A stretch of DNA of 64,000 nt from Schumannella luteola (GCF_013408685.1 NZ_JACBZY010000001.1:2666001-2730000); one strand, 5' to 3'. Positions 17,927 to 27,101 are shown, counted from the first letter of the stretch. Program-made: numbers and translations. The notes: generated by a model from the letters alone, not told the origin.

Positions 17927-19675
17927 GTGCGCGTCCTCGTCGTCGGCTCGGGCATCGCCGGGCTGATCGCCGCGTATCGGGCGAGTGCACGGCATGACGT
18001 CGTGCTCGTGACCAAGGCCTCCGCCGGCGAGGCGAACACCGCCTACGCGCAGGGCGGCATCGCCGCCGCACTCTTCCCCGACGACAGCGCCGAGTCGCAC
18101 GCGGCCGACACACTGCGCGCCGCCGACGGACTCGCCGACCCGGAGGCCGTGCGCATCCTCACCTCGGAGGGGCCGACCCGGGTGCGCGAGCTCATCGCGC
18201 TCGGGGTCGCCTTCGACCGGGACGGAGCCTCGGGCGACCTCGCTCGCGGACACGAGGCCGCGCACTCGGCGCGCCGCGTCGTGCACGCCGGCGGGGATGC
18301 GACCGGTCGCGAGATCGAGCGGGCGCTGCTCGCCGCGGTGCGGGCCTCCGCGGTCGCGCTGCACGAGGACACGGCGCTGGCCGAGCTGATCCTGCGCGAT
18401 GGGCGCGTCGTCGGCGCCGAGCTGCTCGGACCCTCGGGCCTGGTCGTCGAGCCGGCCGATGCGGTGATCATCGCGACCGGGGGAGCGGGACGGCTCTTCG
18501 CCCACACGACCAACCCCGCCGTGACGACCGGCGACGGGGTCGCCGCGGCGTGGCGGGCCGGCGCCGAGCTGACCGACGTCGAGTTCTACCAGTTCCACCC
18601 GACGGCGCTGGCGGTCGCGGGCACGCCGCTCATCTCGGAGGCGGTGCGCGGCGACGGAGGCGTGCTGCTCGACGAAGACGGGCGCCGGTTCATGTTCGAT
18701 GTCCACCCCGATGGCGAACTCGCCCCGCGCGACGTCGTGGCCCGCGGCATCGCCGCCGCGATGGCGCGCCAGGGCGGTCGACCCGTGCTGCTCGACGCGA
18801 CCGCGCTCGGGGCCGAGTACCTCGAGCGCCGCTTCCCCGGACTCACGGCCACCACGCGAGCGCACGGCTTCGATTGGGCCCGCGAGCCGATCCCGGTCAC
18901 GCCGGCGGCGCACTACTGGATGGGCGGGGTGCGCACCGACGTCGACGGGCGCACCAGCATCCCGGGTCTGTTCTGCGTCGGCGAGGCAGCCTGCACGGGC
19001 GTGCACGGCGCCAACCGCCTCGCCTCGAACTCGCTGCTCGAATCGCTCGTCTTCGCCGAGCGCGCCGCCGCGGCCCTCGAAGCTCCCTGGCGCACCCTTC
19101 CCCCGCTGGGCGAGCTGCGCCTCGTGACGGCGCCCCCAGCCCCGTCGGAAACTCAGGCAGTGGACCCGCTCGCGGTCTCGGCCCCGTCGGAAACTCAGGC
19201 AGCGGCCTCCTCAGCCGGCCCCGCCGTGCCGAAAACTCAGGCAGCCCAGGTCGCCCGCATTCGGCAGATCATGTGGGATCTCGCCGGCCTCGAACGCACC
19301 GCGGAGGGGCTCGGACGCGCCGCCGATCTCCTCGCCGAGCTGCCTACGGCAGCGACGTCGTGCGACTCGATCGCAGCGCTCGAGGCCCGGAATCTCGGTC
19401 AACTCGCCGCGCTCATCGTGGCTGCCGCGCAGCATCGCACCGAGTCGCGCGGCGCGCATTTCCGCCGAGATCACCCTGAGGCGCACGACGGCTGGCTGCG
19501 CCGAGTGAGCTGGAGGATCGCCGCCCCGTCGACGCGCACTCCGCCTGAGTTTCCGACACCGTCGACACGGGCGCGATCGGCTCCGCCTGAGTTTCCGACC
19601 GAAGCCCGCGGCACAGCGCTCACCGACGACGTGACCGCGACGAGCATCCCGAGCACGAGAGCGACCCTGGCATGA
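17927..19675 (+). CDS. nadB: L-aspartate oxidase with repeat-derived insertions
   Basis: 582 residues. Oxidises L-aspartate to iminoaspartate with FAD, feeding NadA. FAD loop VVGSGIAGL at 5-13, AYAQGGIAAAL at ~42, EFYQFHPTALAV and the late FAD motif CTGVHGANRLASNSLLESLVF mark the flavoprotein and capping domains. The segment between the flavin domain and C-terminal helices contains PSETQA at 406-411, SETQA at 421-425 and PKTQA near 435, spaced exactly 14 residues; PEFPT follows the C-terminal helices at 540-544 and 554-558. These are translated arms of the dispersed inverted repeat. The frame stays open and nadC overlaps its stop by ATGA, so the protein is presumably made. Confidence 0.94.
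   Translation: MRVLVVGSGIAGLIAAYRASARHDVVLVTKASAGEANTAYAQGGIAAALFPDDSAESHAADTLRAADGLADPEAVRILTSEGPTRVRELIALGVAFDRDGASGDLARGHEAAHSARRVVHAGGDATGREIERALLAAVRASAVALHEDTALAELILRDGRVVGAELLGPSGLVVEPADAVIIATGGAGRLFAHTTNPAVTTGDGVAAAWRAGAELTDVEFYQFHPTALAVAGTPLISEAVRGDGGVLLDEDGRRFMFDVHPDGELAPRDVVARGIAAAMARQGGRPVLLDATALGAEYLERRFPGLTATTRAHGFDWAREPIPVTPAAHYWMGGVRTDVDGRTSIPGLFCVGEAACTGVHGANRLASNSLLESLVFAERAAAALEAPWRTLPPLGELRLVTAPPAPSETQAVDPLAVSAPSETQAAASSAGPAVPKTQAAQVARIRQIMWDLAGLERTAEGLGRAADLLAELPTAATSCDSIAALEARNLGQLAALIVAAAQHRTESRGAHFRRDHPEAHDGWLRRVSWRIAAPSTRTPPEFPTPSTRARSAPPEFPTEARGTALTDDVTATSIPSTRATLA
19144..19599. repeat. Inverted-repeat element, locus 4, inside nadB (multi-arm)
   Basis: Left arms at 19144-19158 and 19186-19200, a third with two changes at 19228-19242, all 42 bases apart; right arms at 19543-19557 and 19585-19599, again 42 apart. 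42 is 14 codons, so reading frame is kept. The inner spacer is 300 bases and encodes the C-terminal helical domain of NadB. Confidence 0.93.
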
Positions 19676-20520
19676 CCCCCGAGCAGATCGACGACATCCT
19701 TCACCGCGCACTGGCCGAGGACGCCCCGTGGGGTGACGTGACCTCGGAGGCGTTCCTGCCCGCCGACGCCCCGGCCAAGGCCGTTCTCGCGGCCCGCGAG
19801 CCCGGCCTACTGAGCGGCATCGAGGTCTTCGCCCGCACCTTCACACTCGTCGAGCCGCGCGCCGTCGTCGAGCTGCGCGCAGCCGATGGCGACCGGTTCG
19901 CTCCCGGCGACGAGCTCGCCGTGGTGCGCGGCAGCGCCCGCGCCGTGCTGCGGGCCGAGCGCGTCGCCCTGAACCTCGCCCAGCGGATGTCGGGGATCGC
20001 CACTCAGACGGCCCGCTACGTCGAGGCCGTCGCCGGCACCCGGACGCGCATCGTCGACACGCGCAAGACGACCCCGGGGCTGCGCGTGCTCGAGCGTCAC
20101 GCCGTTCGTAGCGGCGGCGGACACAACCATCGCTTCTCGCTCAGCGACGCCGTGCTCGCGAAAGACAACCACCTCGCCGTGCTGCAGGCGCAGGGCATCG
20201 GACTCGGCGACGCGATCCGGTCCGTGCGGGCGCGCATCGGACACACGACCCATCTCGAGGTCGAAGTCGATCGGATCGACCAGATCGAGGAGGTCGTCGA
20301 CGCCGGCGTCGACACGATCATGCTCGACAACTTCACGCCCGAGCAGCTGGTCGAGGGCGTCGCGCTGGTCGCCGGACGGGCTCTGGTCGAGGCGAGCGGG
20401 GGAGTCTCGCTCGAGACCGTCGCCGCGATCGCCGCGACCGGCGTCGACGTGATCTCGGTCGGCGCGCTCACGCACAGCGTGCGCTCGCTCGACCTCGGTC
20501 TCGACATCCGCGTCGGCTAG
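19672..20520 (+). CDS. nadC: Nicotinate-nucleotide diphosphorylase (carboxylating)
   Basis: 282 residues, family length. Converts quinolinate and PRPP to nicotinate mononucleotide, releasing CO2. Landmarks: RVALNLAQRMSGIATQTARYV, the PRPP/quinolinate site TRKTTPGLRVLERHAVRSGGG at about 127-147, LAKDNHL, and VDTIMLDNFTPEQL. The TIM-barrel end ASGGVSLETVAAIAATGVDVISVG is intact. Starts at ATG overlapping the nadB stop (ATGA). Confidence 0.96.
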   Translation: MTPEQIDDILHRALAEDAPWGDVTSEAFLPADAPAKAVLAAREPGLLSGIEVFARTFTLVEPRAVVELRAADGDRFAPGDELAVVRGSARAVLRAERVALNLAQRMSGIATQTARYVEAVAGTRTRIVDTRKTTPGLRVLERHAVRSGGGHNHRFSLSDAVLAKDNHLAVLQAQGIGLGDAIRSVRARIGHTTHLEVEVDRIDQIEEVVDAGVDTIMLDNFTPEQLVEGVALVAGRALVEASGGVSLETVAAIAATGVDVISVGALTHSVRSLDLGLDIRVG

Positions 20521-20529
20521 GCGCACCCG

Positions 20530-21786
20530 ATGCTCTATCTCGATCACGCCGCGACCTCGCCGGTGCGCCGCGAGGTGCTCGAGGCGATGTGGCCCTGGCT
20601 GACGGGGGAGTTCGGCAATCCGTCGAGCACGCACGACCTCGGACGCCGTGCCGCCCACGGCCTCGCGGATGCGCACCGCCGCATCGCAGCGCAGCTCGGA
20701 TGCCGGGCCTCGGAGGTGGTGCTGACCTCTGGCGGCACCGAGGCCGACAACCTCGCGGTCAAGGGGATCGTGCTCGCCTCGACACGCGGGCGTCACATCG
20801 TCACGACCGCGATCGAGCACGAGGCCGTGCTCGCGGCAGTGGATCAGCTGCGACGCCTTCACGGCGCGACCGCGACGATCCTGCCGGTGGATCGCGCGGG
20901 TCGCGTCGACCCCGACGATCTGCGCGCCGCGCTGCGCGACGACACGGCGCTGGTGAGCATCCAGCATGCCAACAACGAGGTCGGCACCGTGCAGGCGATC
21001 GCCCGGTTCGCCGAGATCTCTCATGCGCGCGGGGTCCCATTCCACACCGACGCCGTGCAGTCCGCTGCGTGGTTCCCCGTCGGGCTCGGTCAGCTCGGGG
21101 TCGACGCCCTCACGATCTCGGGGCACAAGCTCGGCGCTCCCAAGGGCGTCGGCGCTCTCGCCGTACGCGCCGGCATCCCGCTCGAACCGGTGATCGCGGG
21201 CGGCGGCCAGGAACGCGGCCGGCGCTCCGGAACCGAGAACGTCGCCGGCGCGGTCGCCCTAGCGGTAGCTCTCGAATCGACGCGTGCGGAGACCGAGGAG
21301 AGCGCGCTCGCGGTCGCCGCGGCGCGCGACCTGCTCATCGACGAGGTCGCCCTCCGGGTGCCGCTCGCCGAGCTGACCGGAGCGGATCCCCGATCGTCGC
21401 GCGCCGAGTCGAACGGCGGCACGAGCGCGTCAGCGTCAGCGTCAGCGTCAGGATCGGCGGGCCAATCGGGAGCGAAGTCAGCACGCGGCGCGGCGGATGC
21501 GGGAGGTCGCCTGCCCGGAACGGCATCCTTCGTGCTGCCCGGCATCAGCGGCGAGGCCGTGCTGCTCGAACTGGAGCAGCTCGGAATGATCGGCTCGAGC
21601 GGCTCGGCGTGCGCCGCCGGCCGCGACGAGGCCTCGCACGTTCTGCTCGCGCTCGGCTACGACGAGGACATCGCGCGCACCGCGATCCGCTTCACCCTCG
21701 CGTCGGATTTCACGCCGGATGCTGCGCGCAGCGTCGCGGAGGCGCTCGCGTCGGCCGTGGACCAGGTGCGCTCGCTCGCCCCCTGA
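20530..21786 (+). CDS. Cysteine desulfurase, NifS/IscS family, in the NAD operon
   Basis: 418 residues. PLP enzyme that takes sulfur from cysteine. Motifs: YLDHAATSPVRREV, TSGGTEADNLAVKG, HTDAVQSAAW, the PLP lysine in TISGHKLGAPKG near residue 201 and the catalytic Cys in GSSGSACAAGRDEASHVL near 361. An unusual low-complexity stretch of Ser/Ala/Gly (about 290-325, SASASASASGSAG) is inserted before the Cys loop. It lies nine bases after nadC; the most likely job is loading the NadA 4Fe-4S cluster, as for NAD-operon NifS homologues. Confidence 0.92.
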   Translation: MLYLDHAATSPVRREVLEAMWPWLTGEFGNPSSTHDLGRRAAHGLADAHRRIAAQLGCRASEVVLTSGGTEADNLAVKGIVLASTRGRHIVTTAIEHEAVLAAVDQLRRLHGATATILPVDRAGRVDPDDLRAALRDDTALVSIQHANNEVGTVQAIARFAEISHARGVPFHTDAVQSAAWFPVGLGQLGVDALTISGHKLGAPKGVGALAVRAGIPLEPVIAGGGQERGRRSGTENVAGAVALAVALESTRAETEESALAVAAARDLLIDEVALRVPLAELTGADPRSSRAESNGGTSASASASASGSAGQSGAKSARGAADAGGRLPGTASFVLPGISGEAVLLELEQLGMIGSSGSACAAGRDEASHVLLALGYDEDIARTAIRFTLASDFTPDAARSVAEALASAVDQVRSLAP

Positions 21787-21946
21787 GCCGCCCGCCGCCG
21801 TCGAGATCCAACGCCTCAGTCCCGCCTGCGCTGCGTCCGCTGGACTTAGGGCCGCGCGCTGCGGACTCCGCGCTCCAGGAGCCCTTGCCTCGCCCGCCCC
21901 GCCGCCGCCGTCACCGTCACCACCGGATCGGCCGCCCTCGGCCCGT

Positions 21947-22021
21947 GTCGGAAACTCAGGCTGACGTGCCGCGATCGCGCGTTGCTCGTGCGGTCAGCGC
22001 CCTCCCGCCTGAGTTTCCGAC
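21947..22021. repeat. Inverted-repeat element, locus 5 (spacer 45)
   Basis: Arms 21947-21961 and 22007-22021, both perfect, spacer 45 bases, 11 fewer than the common form. Between the convergent cysteine desulfurase and LysR genes. Confidence 0.95.
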
Positions 22022-22067
22022 AGGACGCGCCGGCGCGCCTCCGGCGGCCTGGACTTCGGCGCCGGTG

Positions 22068-23012
22068 TCAGACGACCGCGAGGCTCGGACCGTCCACGCG
22101 CTGCGCGACCCAGCGCCGCTCGGCGATCGCGAGAGTGGCGCCGATCGCCGGGACCCGGCGTCCCCCGACACGCCCGACGATCCGCACGGCGCGATCGCTC
22201 GTCGGCGAGGTCGGACGTACCACCACGCTGTCGGGCACCGCCGCCGTCCGCAGCGCCAGCCGGGGGAGCAGAGCCACCCCGAGCCCCTCGCCGACCAGGT
22301 GCAGCACCGCCGTCGAGTTGTCCGTCTCGAGTCCGATGTCCGGTTCGACGCCGACCGACTCGCAGGCCGCCAGCAGGTGCCCGCGGCAGAGCGGACACCC
22401 CGCGATCCAGCGCTCGTCGGCGAGAGCGGTGAGCTCGACCTCGTCGGCACCCGCCTCGGCGTGCGAGCGCGGCAGCACCACGGCGACGGGGTCGGCGAAC
22501 AGCTCCACGACCTCCAGGTTCTCGTCGCGGTGCGGATCGGCGCGGTCGCCGGGATAGGCGAAGGTGATCGCGAGGTCGACGAGGCCGTCGCGCAGCATCC
22601 CGAGGGCTTCCGGCGGCTCGGCCTCGACGTAGCTCACGGCGAGGCCGGGGTGCGCCGCGCGCAGGGCGCCGAGCAGGCCGGGAACGAGCGTCGACGAGGC
22701 GGTCGGGAACGCGGCGAGGCGCACGCGTCCGTGTTCGAGGCCGGCGAGTCCCGCGAGCTCGCCTGCCGCCGCCTCGACCGCCGAGCCGATCTGCACGGCG
22801 TGCCGGGCGAGCGCTTCGCCGGCTTCGGTCAGCTGGGATGCGCGGCCGACACGCTGCACGAGCGGCATTCCGATGCGGCTCTCGGCACGCTGGAGGTGCT
22901 GGCTGATCGCGGGCTGGCTGTAGCCGAGGGCGCGGGCGGCGGCCGAGATGCTGCCGTGCTCGGCGATCGCGCGCACGATGCGAAGCGAGTGGAGGTCGAT
23001 CTCGGGATCCAT
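22068..23012 (-). CDS. LysR-family transcriptional regulator
   Basis: About 314 residues. N-terminal winged helix (LHSLRIVRAIAEHGSISAAA, then ALGYSQPAISQHLQRAE) and C-terminal periplasmic-binding-like effector domain (GRVRLAAFPTASSTLVPGLLGALR). The start at 23012 (MDPEIDL) is chosen because TAGTGT on the minus strand ends seven bases before it; ATGs at 23018 and 23036 are alternatives. Divergent from the aminotransferase gene, which it probably controls. Effector unknown. Confidence 0.9.
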   Translation of the reverse strand: MDPEIDLHSLRIVRAIAEHGSISAAARALGYSQPAISQHLQRAESRIGMPLVQRVGRASQLTEAGEALARHAVQIGSAVEAAAGELAGLAGLEHGRVRLAAFPTASSTLVPGLLGALRAAHPGLAVSYVEAEPPEALGMLRDGLVDLAITFAYPGDRADPHRDENLEVVELFADPVAVVLPRSHAEAGADEVELTALADERWIAGCPLCRGHLLAACESVGVEPDIGLETDNSTAVLHLVGEGLGVALLPRLALRTAAVPDSVVVRPTSPTSDRAVRIVGRVGGRRVPAIGATLAIAERRWVAQRVDGPSLAVV

Positions 23013-23045
23013 ATGCATAACACTAGGCACGGTCATCCACTTGGA

Positions 23046-23066
23046 ACATCGTGTTGTGCAATGTTA
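23046..23066. promoter_or_regulatory. Candidate LysR operator between divergent genes
   Basis: An imperfect palindrome AACATCG ... CAATGTT centred between the LysR gene and the class-V aminotransferase, with the T-N11-A form typical of LysR sites, in an AT-richer stretch. Assignment rests on symmetry and position only. Confidence 0.45.
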
Positions 23067-23088
23067 CGTCGCGCGCGACCGTGGAAGC

Positions 23089-24168
23089 ATGACCGCGCTG
23101 ACCCTCGCCGACGCCGCCGCCGAGTTCGACGGCGCCCGCGGCTACCTCGCCGCCGCGACCTCCGGACTCCCGCCGCGCCGGACCGTGCGCGCCCTGCGCG
23201 CCGACCTCGACGCCTGGGCGACCGGTCGCCGCGACGCCAAGGGCTACGACGATGTGGTCGCGGCCACGCGCGACTCCTATGCGCGGCTCGTGCAGATGCC
23301 GGTCGACCGCGTCGCGATCGGGTCGCAGACCTCTGCGCTCGTGGCGCTGATCGCCGACGCCGCGCCGGCCGGCGCCGAGGTGCTGCTCGCCGACGGCGAC
23401 TTCGCGTCGCTCATGTATCCCTTCCTCGTACGGGCGGATGCGCGCACGCGTGTCGTCCCGCTGGCCGATCTGCCCGCCGCCATGACCGCCGACACCTGGC
23501 TCACCGCGTTCTCACTCATCCAGTCCGCTACCGGCGAGGTGGCCCCGGTAGCCGACATCGTCGCCGCCGCGCACCGCAGCGGCAGCCGGACTCTCGCCGA
23601 TCTCACCCAGGCGGCCGGCATCCATCCCGTCGACGCAGCGCTCTTCGACGCCACCGTGGGCCACGCCTACAAGTGGCTCTGCGCTCCGCGGGGAGTCGCG
23701 TTCCTCACCATCTCGGCCGAGTTCGCCGAGCTCGTCACGCCGAAGCAGGCCGGCTGGTACGCGGGCGACGACGTGTGGGCGAGCTGCTACGGGCCCGAGA
23801 TCCACCTCGCCGCCGACGCGCGCCGCTTCGACGTCTCCCCGGCGTGGGAGGCGTGGGTCGGCGCCGAGCAGTCGATCGGGATGTTCGCCGAGCTCGACAT
23901 GGCCGAGGTGTGGCAGCACGCGAGTGGACTCGGCGACCTGCTGGCGACGACGCTCGGCTGCACCCCGCAGCGTCAGGCGATCGTGACCTGGCCCGATCCC
24001 GAGGGCGCCGCGCTCACGGCTCTGAGCGCGGCCGGACTGCGCGCCTCGGGCCGCGCCGGCCGAGTGCGCCTCGCCTTCCACCTCTGGAACACGGCAGAAG
24101 ATGTGGCGCGTGCCGCCGATGCCCTCGCGCCGCTGCGGTCACACCTCGCCGTCACCGCTCGCCGCTAG
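23089..24168 (+). CDS. Aminotransferase class V-fold PLP enzyme
   Basis: 359 residues. Class V pattern with RVAIGSQTSALVALIADA (PLP-phosphate region), LADLTQAAGIHPVDAALFDA and the PLP lysine in GHAYKWLCAPRGVAFL near residue 197. The family includes kynureninase-, isopenicillin epimerase- and cysteine desulfurase-like enzymes; no cysteine is seen at the desulfurase position, so a transaminase, lyase or epimerase role is more likely. ATG 23089 has GGAAG upstream. Regulated presumably by the divergent LysR. Confidence 0.85.
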   Translation: MTALTLADAAAEFDGARGYLAAATSGLPPRRTVRALRADLDAWATGRRDAKGYDDVVAATRDSYARLVQMPVDRVAIGSQTSALVALIADAAPAGAEVLLADGDFASLMYPFLVRADARTRVVPLADLPAAMTADTWLTAFSLIQSATGEVAPVADIVAAAHRSGSRTLADLTQAAGIHPVDAALFDATVGHAYKWLCAPRGVAFLTISAEFAELVTPKQAGWYAGDDVWASCYGPEIHLAADARRFDVSPAWEAWVGAEQSIGMFAELDMAEVWQHASGLGDLLATTLGCTPQRQAIVTWPDPEGAALTALSAAGLRASGRAGRVRLAFHLWNTAEDVARAADALAPLRSHLAVTARR

Positions 24169-24231
24169 GCTGGATGCCCCAACGCCCTCGCCGCGCATCC
24201 AGCCCGGCAGAACCTCCAGGAGCAGCACTTC

Positions 24232-25617
24232 GTGGCCAAGCAGCCGTCCGCCCTCGACTCGATCATCTCTCTCGCGAAGCGCCGCGGGTTCGTCTACCAG
24301 GCGGGCGAGATCTACGGCGGTTCGCGCTCCGCGTGGGACTACGGGCCCCTCGGCACGGCGCTGAAGGAGAACATCAAGCGCCAGTGGTGGAAGTTCATGG
24401 TGCAGACGCGCGACGACATCGTCGGCATCGACTCCAGTGTCATCCTGCCGAAGCGCGTGTGGGAGGCGTCCGGCCACGTCGAGGTGTTCACCGACCCGCT
24501 CGTCGAGTCGACCGTCACGCACAAGCGCTACCGCGCCGACCACCTGTGGGAGGCCTTCGAGGCGAAGCACGGCCGTGAGCCGGAGAGCTGGGATGAGGTG
24601 CCCGACCCCGAGACCGGTCAGCGCGGCAACTGGACCGAGCCCCGCGCGTTCAGCGGACTGCTCAAGACCTACCTCGGACCGGTGGATGACGAGGCCGGCC
24701 TGCACTACCTGCGTCCGGAGACCGCGCAGGGCATCTTCACGAACTTCGCGAACGTCGTCTCGAGCGCGCGCATGAAGCCGCCGTTCGGCATCGCCCAGGT
24801 CGGCAAGAGCTTCCGCAACGAGATCACGCCCGGCAACTTCATCTTCCGCACGCGCGAGTTCGAGCAGATGGAGATGGAATACTTCGTCGAGCCGGGCACC
24901 GACGAGACCTGGCACCAGTACTGGATCGACCAGTGCGAGAGCTGGTTCCTCGGGCTCGGCCTCAACGCCGACAACCTGCGCCAGTACGAGCACCCGAAGG
25001 AGAAGCTCTCCCACTACTCGAAGCGCACCGTCGACCTCGAGTACCGCTTCGGCTTCACCGGCGGCGAGTGGGGCGAGCTCATGGGTGTCGCGAACCGCAC
25101 CGACTACGACCTCGCGACCCACTCGAAGGAGTCGGGCGTCGACCTGTCCTACTTCGACCAGACCAAGAACGAGCGCTGGACGCCCTACGTCATCGAGCCG
25201 GCCTTCGGTCTGACGCGCGCGCTCATGGCGTTCCTCGTCGACGCCTACTCGGAGGACGAGGCGCCCAACACGAAGGGCGGCGTCGACAAGCGCACCGTGC
25301 TGCGTCTCGACCGTCGCCTCGCGCCGATCAAGGCGGCCGTACTGCCGCTGTCGCGCAACGAGGCGCTCACGCCGGTCGCCAAGGAGCTCGCCGCGAACCT
25401 GCGCGAGCTGTGGGCGATCGACTTCGACGACGCCGGAGCGATCGGACGCCGCTACCGCCGTCAGGACGAGATCGGCACCCCCTTCGCGGTCACGGTCGAC
25501 TTCGACACCCTCGAGGACAAGGCGGTGACGGTGCGCGAGCGCGACACGATGTCGCAGGAGCGCGTCTCGCTCGATCGACTCGAGGGCTACCTCGCGGAGC
25601 GTCTCCGCGGCGCCTGA
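24232..25617 (+). CDS. glyS: Glycine--tRNA ligase, dimeric type
   Basis: 461 residues, class II synthetase of the bacterial alpha2/eukaryote-like type rather than the alpha2beta2 form. Motif 1 region [20 protein letters not shown], motif 2 [19 protein letters not shown] near 199-217, motif 3 [11 protein letters not shown] near 323, and an anticodon-binding domain at the end ([40 protein letters not shown]). GTG start with AGGAG upstream. Single-gene unit closed by a strong hairpin. Confidence 0.96.
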   Translation: MAKQPSALDSIISLAKRRGFVYQAGEIYGGSRSAWDYGPLGTALKENIKRQWWKFMVQTRDDIVGIDSSVILPKRVWEASGHVEVFTDPLVESTVTHKRYRADHLWEAFEAKHGREPESWDEVPDPETGQRGNWTEPRAFSGLLKTYLGPVDDEAGLHYLRPETAQGIFTNFANVVSSARMKPPFGIAQVGKSFRNEITPGNFIFRTREFEQMEMEYFVEPGTDETWHQYWIDQCESWFLGLGLNADNLRQYEHPKEKLSHYSKRTVDLEYRFGFTGGEWGELMGVANRTDYDLATHSKESGVDLSYFDQTKNERWTPYVIEPAFGLTRALMAFLVDAYSEDEAPNTKGGVDKRTVLRLDRRLAPIKAAVLPLSRNEALTPVAKELAANLRELWAIDFDDAGAIGRRYRRQDEIGTPFAVTVDFDTLEDKAVTVRERDTMSQERVSLDRLEGYLAERLRGA

Positions 25618-25650
25618 TCGTCAGCGTCATCCGGTCGGACATCGATCACG

Positions 25651-25684
25651 CAGCGCCCCGTCGGCCTCCGCCGACGGGGCGCTG
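25651..25684 (+). terminator. glyS terminator hairpin
   Basis: Perfect 14-bp stem CAGCGCCCCGTCGG with CCGACGGGGCGCTG and a six-base loop, 34 bases after the glyS stop. No T tract. Confidence 0.8.
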
Positions 25685-25698
25685 TCGCATCGAGCCGG

Positions 25699-25748
25699 TG
25701 TCCCCGCGGAGCGCTGTCCCGTCACTGCGCTGTCCCCGCGGAGCGCTG
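25699..25748 (+). repeat. 18-bp direct repeat in the glyS-downstream gap
   Basis: TGTCCCCGCGGAGCGCTG occurs at 25699-25716 and 25731-25748. The 25618-26047 gap otherwise holds the glyS terminator and inverted-repeat locus 6; no gene is seen in it. Confidence 0.7.
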
Positions 25749-25859
25749 CATCGTCGCGCCGCACGGCGCCCACCTTCTCCGCACTGGGAGGCGCCCGCGC
25801 CGTCATCCTTCCGCTGCGCCGCCCCGCACCCGACCCCTCCCGGACCCGCCGGGTGCACT

Positions 25860-25945
25860 GTCGGAAACTCAGGCTGAGCCGTCGGCATCGCCCACGATCG
25901 GCGCCGCAAGCGACTCCGCGAGTGCGCCCCGCCTGAGTTTCCGAC
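25860..25945. repeat. Inverted-repeat element, locus 6 (spacer 56)
   Basis: Arms 25860-25874 and 25931-25945, both perfect, spacer 56 bases, in the gap between glyS and the DUF559-like gene. Confidence 0.95.
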
Positions 25946-26047
25946 CGGGCCGCGAGCGGATTCCGTCACAGGGGGAGATTCGGCGGGTTCTGCACCGATC
26001 CGGTCGGTGCGGATCAGAGCGCTGTTCCCGACGGCGAGGCTCGGGGC

Positions 26048-27025
26048 ATGCGGGTGGAGGAGTGGGTCGAGGGCGCTGGCGGATTCGCGCGCACACGGGA
26101 GCTGCTCTCCGTCGGCGCGACCGAGCGGATGCTGACCTCAGCGGTGCGCACAGGCCGGCTCCGACGGGCACGGAACGGCTGGTACTCGACGCGCGCCGCC
26201 GATGATCCTGAATTCCAGGCGGCCCGGGTCGGTGGGATTCTCGCGGGCCTCTCGGCGCTGCGTGTTCATGGCGTGTGGGAATGGACGCCCGATCGCGTGC
26301 TGCGCGTCGTCGTCCGTCACGGCGACTCGCGGCTCCGGGCGCCGACCGGCCGGCGCCGCCCTCGCGACCGTCACGACCGGCGACTGCGGGTGCGCTGGGA
26401 TCCCGAGCTCCCGCGACGTGGCGTCGGAGCAGTCACAGCCGAACCCCTCCTCGATGCGCTGGCGCGCGCGGTGAGAGATGAGCCGCCGGAAGTCGCGGCG
26501 ATAGCTCTCGACTGGGCGTGCCGCGAAGGCCGCATCGACCGTCTGGACTTCGAGTCCATCCTCACGAACTCAGGGCTCGCCGGGCGCCGCGTCGCCGCCC
26601 TCGCCGACCCTCGCTCGCAGAGCGTGCTCGAGAGCGTCGTGCGGATCCGCCTGCTCCGGCGCGGTCATCGGATCAGAGCCCAGGCGTCGCTGATCGGCGG
26701 GGGCGATATCGATCTGCTCGTCGACGGTCGGGTCGCGGTCGAGTGCGATGGCCGTCGCTTCCACGAAGATCGCTTCGGCCGCGACCGGCAGAAGGACCTG
26801 CTCATCCTCACGCAGGGCATGACCCCGCTGCGTCTCGGGGCCGACCACATCCGCGACTCGTGGCCGCTGTTCCTCGAGGCGCTCGATGCCGCCCTGATCC
26901 ACCACCACGGCGGCACCCCTCGGGTCGGAAACTCAGGCAGGCGGAGGCGAAAGCGCCTGACAGCGCGGACAAGAAGGGGATCGGGCGCAGCTCCGCCTGA
27001 GTTTCCGACGAGGGCCGAACGGTGA
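26048..27025 (+). CDS. AbiEi-type N-terminal domain plus DUF559 (Vsr-like endonuclease fold)
   Basis: 325 residues. The N-terminus (GGFARTRELLSVGATERMLTSAVRTGRLRRARNGWYS) resembles the winged-helix of AbiEi/type IV antitoxin-like proteins. The C-terminal third carries a Vsr/DUF559 nuclease-fold pattern: SVLESVVRIRLLRRGH, then GGDIDLLVDGRVAVECDGRRFHE (Asp and Glu-x-Asp) and DLLILTQGMTPLRL. Single copies occur widely in actinobacteria without an obvious partner toxin, and none is adjacent here. The last ~40 residues are read through inverted-repeat locus 7 (VGNSG and PEFPT), so the native C-terminus was probably extended by that insertion. Confidence 0.78.
   Translation: MRVEEWVEGAGGFARTRELLSVGATERMLTSAVRTGRLRRARNGWYSTRAADDPEFQAARVGGILAGLSALRVHGVWEWTPDRVLRVVVRHGDSRLRAPTGRRRPRDRHDRRLRVRWDPELPRRGVGAVTAEPLLDALARAVRDEPPEVAAIALDWACREGRIDRLDFESILTNSGLAGRRVAALADPRSQSVLESVVRIRLLRRGHRIRAQASLIGGGDIDLLVDGRVAVECDGRRFHEDRFGRDRQKDLLILTQGMTPLRLGADHIRDSWPLFLEALDAALIHHHGGTPRVGNSGRRRRKRLTARTRRGSGAAPPEFPTRAER
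26924..27009. repeat. Inverted-repeat element, locus 7 (spacer 56), overlapping a CDS end
   Basis: Arms 26924-26938 and 26995-27009, perfect, spacer 56 bases. Unlike most loci it lies within a frame that stops at 27025, encoding the C-terminal tail of the DUF559-like protein. Confidence 0.95.
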
Positions 27026-27101
27026 GGCGCGGAGCGCCGCCAGGGACTCCGACTCGTGCGGTCGCGGGGAATAGCAGCGGTGGATGCGCGTTGCACTCGG
27101 C

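Noticed and set aside
15754-18039. 761-codon minus-strand frame opposite nrtR and nadA
   Set aside because: Antisense shadow of well recognised genes with no own domain or ribosome site.
19144-19599. Regularly spaced short repeats as a CRISPR array
   Set aside because: Only three plus two arms of 15 bases in opposite orientations, inside a coding gene, with no cas gene nearby; they belong to the inverted-repeat family.
20589-24578. Very long open frame of 1329 codons on the + strand
   Set aside because: It runs through nifS, the minus-strand LysR gene, the aminotransferase and glyS in another frame, is Arg-rich, and lacks any domain; a high-GC shadow.
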